From NCBI GenBank assembly GCA_012295275.1, contig CM022674.1:5158936-5221435 (forward strand): DNA of 62,500 nt, given 5' to 3'. This document shows, piece by piece, positions 26,164 to 37,090 of this stretch (positions are counted from its first letter, which is position 1; each line of letters starts with the position of its first letter). The DNA comes from Chrysomallon squamiferum (taxonomy: Eukaryota > Mollusca > Gastropoda > Neomphalida > Peltospiridae). A program made the translations under genes and the position numbers. Below the pieces are notes generated by a model, which ran no database searches, was not told where the DNA came from, and was given only the letters and a program-made list of their open reading frames with translations.

Positions 26164-29100
26164 CCACCTCCACCTCCTCCTAATCCCCCACTTTACCAAA
26201 CCATTCCCCAACATTCGCAGCTCGGGATAGCAAACTGTGATGACGATTACGGTGAAAATGCTAGCCTACATGGAGGCAAAATCTCACTGAACCCTTCAAA
26301 CAACATGGAAGGTGGCATTGGATCGAAAGACATGTCCGCAATGAGCCAGATGGTGATGACCGACCGAAATTCGAACAACAGTCTTCAGTCCATGATGGAC
26401 AACGTGAAATTCGACGAGTGTTCGGTTCCCAGCATGAACGCTCACCGGTCATCCGATCATTCAGGCATGGTCCCGATTGCCAAGGACAATTCTGTTAGGT
26501 ACAACTGTGATAATCTGGAAGGCAGCTTTTCCTCAATCCCAAGTTCTGATCTCAATCTTGACTACCTGCTTGACCTGCCCGACCTCGACTGCTCCGACCT
26601 TGCCGGAACTGTTGGGGGCGATGCGGAGAATATCGAACCCTTGAATCTCGACGCCTGTGATATCCCACGCGCTGTTGACGGTGTCGTTGCCACGTCGCTG
26701 GCTGATGACGTTGCAAACACCTCCAGTGTCTGTAACAGCATGGACAGCATAATGTCGTCACACTGTTGCGTAGAACAGATTATTGGTTGCGCGAACGTGC
26801 ATGAACAGTCAACGACAGCAACAGCAACAACAGCAGCAGCAGCATCAGTGTCACAGAGTTCAGCAGCAGTATAAGACGATCCAGTCGTGTCCAAATGGTT
26901 GCATGTTTCAGCAGCAGCAGCAGCAACAACACCATCATCATCATCATCATCAACAACAACAACAACAGAATGAACAGCTTCATGACAAGGTTGCTCATCA
27001 ACCTGTTTGCAGCTGTGTTTCTCAGCAGCAGATGGGGGCACATCACCAACCACAGCAACAGCAAATAGGGCAACAGCATTGCAGTGGAATGACATCACAG
27101 TGCTGTGGGTCACATCAGAACCATGATAACATCACATGCACTTCAATGTCGGTTGCCAAGGAAACAAATGGAAATGAGTCTAGGCGTAATTCGTTAATGC
27201 TGGTCATATCTGATTATTCACCTGACTGGGGTTACACCCAGGTAAAATTTATTTGTTACCCTCATTAGCAAGTTATTGTAATCTGAAAATGTGTCCAAAT
27301 TATATGCATATAAAATTTTTGATATATTATTTTCTCTAGATGTTTCCTAATTGAACTATTAAATGAATATACGGAGTAAATTAAAAAAAAAAAAAAAAAA
27401 AAATTATATTTTTATTTTATATTAAAATGAGAAATTAGTAAAATGGTATAAGTAATTTGTTAAACAGTGTGAATTTATCAACAAAATCGTATATGCATTT
27501 GCTGTTTTTATTGTTATTCTTTCTTTCATTTTTTGCTTTATTTATTTATTTATTTATTTATTTAAACAACGATTGTTTTAACTTTATCAATAAATGTGGG
27601 TTTTGGTGTTGTTGTTTTTTCAAGGGTGGAACCAAGATACTAGTCACAGGGCCATGGTACTCAGCTGACTCAAGATACACCTGTCTGTTTGATTGGAAGA
27701 GTGTACCTGCCACTTTCATTCAACCTGGTGTCCTTCGATGTTACACACCAGGTGAGAGAAAGACAGACAGACACACAGATAGACAGGCAGACACACAGAT
27801 AGACAGGCAGACACACAGATAGACAGACAGACAGAAAAAGATAGATGAAGATACATGTATATTAAGCATTGTTAAAAAAAACACAACACTTAATGATTAA
27901 TTCTTAGTTGGGCCTACATTTGCCATATTATTGGGGCCTAATGCCTGTTTTGGATGTTTGCATGTGTTTTAAATGTTTATACTTTTGTTGGTAATACAAG
28001 TATGAATATATTTTTAAAATTACTCATACTTATTGGATATTGGTTAAAAATTTACCTTTATAAAGGTCATTATTATTTTTTTACTGAAGGATAACAATTT
28101 ATTATTTAAAACTTAATTAATGGGATGCCGCTGTTATTTTTTTATCACTTTTATATGAATCCAGTATTTATTTATTAAAATGAACTTGTATAAATTGTGG
28201 TTGTATTGTTTTCGTTTTCTTTAATATCCCCTATTTTAATAAAATAGCACAGTTATTATCGATAAAGAAAGAAAATTTTAATAACTGGAGATATATTTAA
28301 AAATCCTGATAAACAATGCAACCACACATTATTTTAGTATTTAAAACTGCAGAGATACATATAAATAAAAAATGAAAAAAGAAATATTTATTCTTTATCA
28401 TTTATAACAATGGTATTTTCATTCATTATTGATAATGACAGTGATATATTTAGTATGTAATTCATAAATTGATTGTGTTTTACTTGTAGCTCATGAAGCT
28501 GGTGTGGTAGCCCTCAATGTTGCCTGTGATGGTTACATCATATCCAACAGTGAGTTTTTCGAGTTCAAGGCAAAGGATGATGCTGAAACAAAAGATTCAG
28601 TTCCAGAATGGTTTTCAATGACAGGTAAGAAATAATAATAATCCTAATCATACTAATGATAATGACAATGAAAATAATGAAAGTAATAATGATAATAATA
28701 GTAAATAATGATTATAATAATAAAATAAAGGTTTGTGAACTATGTTATTTTTATTGTATCTAATGATGATAAAGTAATAACTATTTATACATAGTTTTGA
28801 TTAGATTATTTGATGTGTTGAGATATAATAAGCTTTAAGTAGGTTTTGTTGTCATGCAAGTGTGTGTGTGTGTGTGCATGCGTGTTTGTGAATGTGAGAG
28901 AGAAAAAAAGGAAGAACCATTATCTAAATGACTAAAAACTAAAGTTTAAAAACATCTAAAAAGCTGTAGATCTTGAGCATTACTATCATTATTGTTATTA
29001 TTTATTTATTTTTAAGTTTATGTTTGTACTACATATTATTATATAAATTTTGTATTCAAGGATCTCAGCTGAAAGGTTTATTGGTTGATCGGTTGCAGCA

Positions 29101-32100
29101 GTTGGAAAAAAGATTGTCACCTGGTGATAAGAACAGTACACCTATTTCATTACAGGTGAGTGTTTAAACACCTTGTATTTAAGAAAGTCAGTTGTGTTAT
29201 AAATGTTGTGTTATAATGTTTAGGATGTTGTCATGTAGTCAGTTTTTCTTTTATTCACTGGAGGTATTTAAAAATCATCCAATTTCAGAGTCATGTAAAT
29301 CAAGTAAATAGATCACTATAATGTTTAGGATGTTGTTGGACAGTCAGTTGTTCATTTATCCTTACTGGTATATTTAAAAAACATCCAATTTCTGAGTCGT
29401 ATAAATTGAGTAAATAGATCACTATAATGTTTAGGATGTTGTCAGACAGTCATTTGTTCATTTATCCTTACTGGATGTATTTAAAAATAATCTAATTTCA
29501 GAGTCATGTAAATCAAGGGCCAGAAGAAGACGAACGACAGATTGTCCACTACACTGACCAGCTGGCCAGTAGGGACTGGCTCAATCTCACTTACCCAAAG
29601 GCTGGTCACTGTGGAATGACCCTGCTTCATCTTGCAGCTGCTCTCGACTATGCTAAACTGATTAGCATGTTCATAAAGTGGAGGTATGTACTATCTTGTT
29701 GCAATATATTTAATGAACGATTGCTGATGTATAATACTAATTTGTCTCTACCAGTTTCTGAACTTTCAAGTACTTTGGTAATAGATTCCTAAAGCATTAA
29801 TATTTTGTATTGGTTACGTAAATTTGTCAAAAAACTAGATGTTGAAAACTGGTTGTGTAAATTTGTTGTCAAACCACATGTTGAAAAGCTGCTTCTGTAA
29901 AACTGATTGTGTAATTTTGTTATCAGACTAGTTGTTCAAAGTTGGTTGTGTAAATTTTTGTCACCAAAACACATGTTAAAATTTTATAAAATTGATTGAA
30001 ATAAGTAATATATATATATATATTTTTTTTTTATTTAAATGTTTTTTTATTTTTTAAAGAATAACAGAAGAATATTCATTTTAGTTGTATTTTGGAGGAG
30101 ATTTTTTTTTCTTTTTTCTTTTCTGAAATCATTTTTCTGTTGCTACAGGGCAGATAGACCAAGTCCTGTGTTGGAATATGAAGTTGATGCACACTGTGTT
30201 GATAACTACGCGTGTACACCACTGGTAGGTCCAACCTCTTTATTTTATTTTTCCAGCATAATATTTTAAGCAGTCTCAGATATTGGATTCATTTTGCATC
30301 TTTAATTATTATTGAAATATGCTACATTAATTTTGTTTATTGGTATATTATGATTTTTGATATTTTAATAAAATTTGTATTTTCTCTGGTTGTATTGTGT
30401 TGTTTATCTTTGTTGTTTTTAGCACCTAATGTAATAACATTTTTTATTTTATTTTTTTTTTTTTACCTAAGATGTGGGCTTGTGCAAAAGGAAACATTGA
30501 TGCAGCATTAACTTTGTATCACTGGAACCCAGGTCCACTCAACATCTGCAACAAGGATGGTCATCTGCCACTGACTGTTGCCAGAAAGAAAGGTCACTAC
30601 AACCTGACCAATCAGATAGAGCAGCTGGAGCAGAACCGCGTGCACACATCGTCGTCGTCATCGTCATTCCAAGCGGTCACTCAGACCACATTCACAACGT
30701 CCACTCCACTGAGTTACCCACCCCTCGACAGCCCCTCCCTGTTTTCCACTTCCCAGGGGTCTGCTAGCGAGGACGAAAAAAACACCGACATACCACACTC
30801 TCCCCCGCCATTCCCCACCGACATAGTGACCTCCTCTCCCTCATTCCCCACCGACAGCCGATTGGTCAGGCGGCTGAGCGAGCAGGTGATTGGCTCGTCG
30901 CATCGACCAATCAGCAAGCGCTACTCTGTGGACATACTGCCATCGGGGGCAGAGTTTGACGAACCCTCACTGAAGAATGGTGACAGGAGGCGGACTGTCC
31001 GAGAGGCCAACTCTGAACCGAGGCTGACCTTTGTCACTGACCAATCGGTGGCAGACGCAGAGGCGGGGCTTTCTGTCACACACAGAGATGTGGACCTGCC
31101 TGATTTTATGATGCAGTCTGATGCAATCCTGCAGTTAGTGGATGATGACGCACAGCACAAAGAATCTGACAGACTTGTACAGATGGATACAGGTTTGTTT
31201 TTACATTATTAAATACTATTTTGTTATTGCTAAATACTGTATTTTTTGTTATTATTATTAAATACTCTTTTATTATTATTTTTAAATAATGTTTTTATTA
31301 TTATTATTAAATACTATTTTTATTATTATTATTAAATACTGTTTTATTATTATTATTAAATACTATTTTATTATTGTTTTTAAATAATGTTTTTTTTATT
31401 AGTAAATACTGTTCTTTTATTATTGTAAAAAATTAGAATTTACAACAATGTTTCTCAAATATACACGTTTATAAATAGTCACAATGCAAAAAAGAAGAAG
31501 AAATAATTACAGTTCATATAAAATACACTGAAGCATGATTAAGCAATTTTATCTACCTAACTACATACCTATCTGTCTAGATTTATCTACCTGTCTGTCT
31601 ATCATATATGTAAAACCATTTAAGATTTAATAACAGAATGTGTTAAGATTTATGAATTATTTTATATATATAAAAAAAAAGATAATAATAAAATAAAATA
31701 AAATAACAATAAATAAAGTCAGTTTGTTACCTGATAATCATATATGCTTTGGTTGTTTAATAAAAGAAGACTTTGTTATAAGTCATGAGAAGGTTCAGTT
31801 GAATTGTGCGGGAAAAAAAAAAATATATATTTTCTAGATGACGTGTCATCAGTGAGAAGTGACAACTCGTTTGTCGATGTGGAGAAAGTGTCGTCAGATG
31901 AAGAAAATGAAAACAAAACAGCCTCTGCCTCAACTTCAGTTGAACCAGGTGAGATTATTACTTTACAATGACCATCAGAAACTAACTTTAAAAAAAAATT
32001 AGTAATTTTATTATTGTTGTTGTTTTATTAATGTTATTATTGTTATTGTTGTTGTTGTTGTTATTAATTAATAGTAATATTAAAATCTTTAAATTTTTTA

Positions 32101-33496
32101 TATTACTCTTATTGCTACTGCTTCTGCTACAACTATTACTATTAGTGTTGCTGCTACTACTACAACTACCACTATTACTATTATTACTGATGTTGCTATT
32201 GATACTGCTGCTAATTACACATAGTTACTTATAGCAGTAATAACAGTAAATATTATTTTGTTTTATTGTTAAAAAAAAGTTTTATTTCTATTGGTGTCCA
32301 TATCTTTAAAAAATATTTTGAAATCTGGAAACTGGATGTGCATGAATTAGAAACTTGATTTTAATACACAAAAATTTGCATTATTACTTCCAGTATTGTT
32401 TAAAACAAGTTTCATTTGAATTACACAGAAATATCTTATCTGTTTTCTGAATTATTATCACCTAACCTACTTAACTGTTCTCTGCATTATTATCATCTTA
32501 TCTACTTACCTGTTCTCTGTATTATTATCACCATCATCATCTTATTGGTTTTCTGTATTATCATCACCAAATCTATTATCTGTATTATAAATCATTACCT
32601 TACAAGTTAACTACAATATCATCATCACCTTCCCAATTAACTACATTATTTTTAATCATCTTTTTAAAAACAAAACAAAAATTCTCTTTAAAGGTTCCGA
32701 CACATTCGAGTCTAAAAACCAGATAGTTAGCTTGGCCAACCAGATAATAGCCGCAGAATTTCGGAGAGTTTCAAAAAAAAAAAGTTAATTGGTTGTCAGA
32801 GGTAAATGAGTCAGGTATTTTTGAATCACAGGGGTCACCACAGACGTCATTCGGCGACGACTCAGGTATCTCAACACCGATGACTGACAGTCTGGCTTTT
32901 GACGAGTACAGGTACGTACGTGTGTTAATTATCAAGTTTCAGAGTTTCTCCGTGTTTTAAAAATTTTAAAAGTTAATGATTGTTTTGTATATTAGTCAGG
33001 TACTTTGAATATGATGCAGAAAAGAAGGTATCTGGGGGGTTAGAATATTGGTTATTATTAAATTATTATTGTTGTTGTTTTAAGAATAATAATAATCTTG
33101 TCAGTTAATGACTGTTTTCAGCAGTAATACTGTGATTAGCATCACAACCACCATCTTTTCCAACATCTCTTAATATTAATACTACTGCTATTACTACTTC
33201 ACTGTAACTACTACTACAATTATTACTACTACTATAACTGCTACTGTTTTTGCTATTACTAATACCATTACCATTATTACTACACTACTACTATTGCAGT
33301 ATTACAACTACTACTGATACTATTGCGTCTAGTGATGCTATAACCACTATTACTGCAAATTCTTCTTTTTATGCTACTGCTACTACTACAATTACCACTA
33401 CTATTTATACTTACTACTGCTACTCCTATTGCTCCTACTAATTCTGATTACTACATCTTCAGTTAGTACAGCCACTACTACTACTATTACTACTAT

Positions 33497-33551
<55 letters not shown>

Positions 33552-33972
33552 GCTATTATTGTTATTTACAGATATACAGATTTAGGGACCCCAGCCTCCT
33601 CACTCAGTCCTGAGTCGACATGTCTGCCTAGTCCTTACAGTCCTTACAGCTTCACCATCGATTCCCCTCCCCCCACCACAGAGGACTTCACGGAGTACTT
33701 CAACGCTCCCACAACCTTCATGGAGAAAGACTTCTCCCAGCTCACACTATCAGGTGAGTTACTCACACCTTTCTAGTACCTTTCTAAATATATGTGTGTA
33801 ATTTGTATATAAGCAGAAGAAAATTTATGACCGTGCATTCATGTAGCAACAGAATAAAAATGGTCCAAAATGTAATTTGGATATAAAGAGACAGGTGTTA
33901 CAAAAACATGACAAGCAAATGTACATTCATACATACAGTGAGGTACACAGAAAGAATGACATATGATATACA

Positions 33973-34025
<53 letters not shown>

Positions 34026-34219
34026 ATGTATAGACATACAGACATAAGCTGAAAGACACACAAAAAAATAAACAAATACTCAAACATACAAATGCACATA
34101 AACATATATAGTATACTGAAATGCTTGGTAATAAATACTCACAGACAGATGTACACACACACACACACACACACAAACACAGATACACAAGCACACACTC
34201 ATGCATATGCACACATACT

Positions 34220-34280
<61 letters not shown>

Positions 34281-37059
34281 TTAGAAACGTGGACAAAATA
34301 CCTGGTTACGCTTTGTGACGTTTTTTTTTTATTTCTGCTAATGTTCACAGATCAGGAACAGCGGAAGCTATATGCAGCAGCAAAGGTGATACAGCATGCC
34401 TACCGCCACTACAGGGACAAACAGCAGCAGCAGCAACAACAACAGCAACGCACAAAGGAGATTGAGGCTGCTATTCTTATTCAGAGTTATTATAGGCGAT
34501 ATAAACAGGTTTGGACATTGACACGGAAAAAAAATAAAATAAAAAGAGTAGTTAAATTAAGCATTTTGTTTTAGCAATTAAGCATCATGGAAATGGTAAC
34601 GTACAACTGTGATGCTAAATAACTAAACAACAGAATTTCTTAGTAAGATTGATTTATTAGCTATAAAATGAATATAAGAAATTAACACTTTGAATGGTGT
34701 AATTTTAAAGAGGTTATTTTTGAAACATTTGTCAACTTTTTTGAAATTGTAGTCAGTCTCTCAAGTTCCGATGAATGGCAGAAATTCACGATTATTGGCT
34801 TGGTAGATTGTCTGTAACTTTGCTTACATAAATAAAAAAAAACAATAAATAAATTAATAAATCTAAAAATTAAATAAATTTTAGAAAATGAATAAACAAA
34901 TAAATAAATAAATAAACAAATAAATAAATAAATAAATAAATGCAAATTTGGTAATTCCAAAATCAAAATAAACAGAAATAATATTGACAGTCTGTGACAA
35001 TTACATCTTTATGTTTTTTTTTTAAAGTATGCCTATTTCAAGAAGATGACCCAGGCTGCAGTTCTAATACAGAACCAGTTCCGCAGTTACTATGCTCAAA
35101 AACGTCTGAAAAAGTCGCGTGACCCTGCCGCAGGTCTCCAAACTCGACCTGGGTCAGAACGACTTAAGAAAGGTCGCAACCAGTCAGTCATTATACAGCA
35201 AAGGTTCAGGTAAAATGTTTGTTTTTTTGTTTTTTTATATATATTTAATGATATTTCTAAAGTATCAGAAATTGTTGGAGTTTTGTTTTTGTAATGTAAG
35301 GATCATTCTGCATTACAAGTTTATTCCCACTGGTAGCTGAGGTGTTTGGGTCTTAAGATTGGTAACACACTCAACAAAAATATCAAATTTTGCATGGGGT
35401 CCTATTTCCAAAAGTATTGATCCACTGAAAATAAAATTTAATATATAGGCATTTCAAACCAAATCAGACTTGTGTAAGTAAACGTTTTTCAAAGTCTGAA
35501 TTGGCCAGGTTACATTCATTTGGAAAATTGTCAGGCAGTGACCCTATAAAAACATCAAATAACAAAATAATAATAATATAGTTATAATTTTTAAATACAT
35601 CCTTAGGAAAACCTAGCAAGTATACATTGACTGGAATGCAAAAAAATATCAAAATTAAGATTCATTTGAACAAAACTTGACAGATGCATCCATTGGTTCA
35701 TTATAATTATTATGTTAAGAAACTAATGTGTGAAATTGAGTGACTTTTAACACTAAAATGTATTGTCAAATTTTTAATGATGTTTTTATTAGGAGTCACT
35801 ACAAGCGAAAGACAGAAAAGGAATGCAGAGCTCTGGGAACAGATGCTACAGACAGGTGAGAATAAATTAATTAACTTACCTGATTTACCTTGTTACATCT
35901 TTGTTATTATTACACCTGGAAGAACAAAACTTCATGAAGTCAAGTTTCATGAGTTTTTATTATTTTTTTTTTAATGTTTGCTTACTATTTCTTGCAATTT
36001 TTATACATAAAGAGAGCTAGAGAGATACACACACACACACAGATAATTTCTAAATGGTATTAATAGTATTAAAAAGAAAAGGAAATTTATGCTTCAAAAA
36101 TTAAAATTTTACTTTTGGCTCATGTATTAATTGTGCAGATGTACCAATGCATTTCCATACAATTTATATTTTTGAAAACTGACCGACTTTATTGAATTAG
36201 TGTGTTGTAAGTAAACATAAGTAAGAAAACAAAAATGACTTCATAAAACACTGTAAAGATATCATCTTGGATGTTATTATTATGAAAGGATGACAGAATG
36301 AATCATCACACTGGAGTTAACAAAATGTATTTAGGTTTTTTTTTTTATATATATTATTGAACGTGCACATTACAGTGCACATTTTACATATTCATTTCAT
36401 TTCATTTTTTTTTTTTTTTTGAGAAATTGAGAATTCACTGAATTGCATAAAATGTACTAAAAACAAAAAAATTGGTTTAGAAATTAGAGTTCATGGCAGG
36501 TTTGTCCACAGGATTTTATGATACATTTTCTTGATCTTTTGAAAAAAAAGAAAAAATGAAAGAAAAAAACCCTTCTATCTTATTCTTTTTTGTTTCTTTT
36601 TCCTTACTAATCTCTTTTTTTTTCTTCTCTATCTTGTCCTTCTTTTGAAAAAAAAAAAAAAAAAAAAGGTAATAATAATAAATAATAATTGATGCTTACA
36701 AATCAATGATAACATTTTTCTCCTATTTTCATAAAATACAACATTACTAGTAAATCGTATGTGATGGCTACAAAATGTCTGCCCCTTCCTCTTTTTTTTT
36801 TTTCTTTTTCATTTTTCCCTGTCTTTTATTTTAACAGTGTCAAGACTAATAAAAAATCACCTCTAAAAAAAAATAATAAAAAAATCCTGTGAGTGGGCCT
36901 GTCATTGTTTGTTAATAACTGATATGAAAATATGGCTTTATCTACATTCATGCTCTCAGAGATATGTGGAAACTGGTGCATATCACCAGGGTATGTACTT
37001 GTAATGTGAGACTTCTTGCATGTTTTTTTATTTTTTTTATTGTATCTTTATTTATCTAT

Positions 37060-37090
<31 letters not shown>

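Noticed and set aside
26562-27113. 183-codon minus-strand open frame opposite the CAMTA central exon
   Set aside because: It is the complement of CAG/CAA repeat coding sequence. The plus-strand frame is supported by conserved CAMTA domains on both sides.
35341-35760. Repeat-poor intron segment considered as an extra CAMTA exon
   Set aside because: The phases of exons 35028-35209 and 35793-35855 already join directly, and no frame with both splice sites was found.
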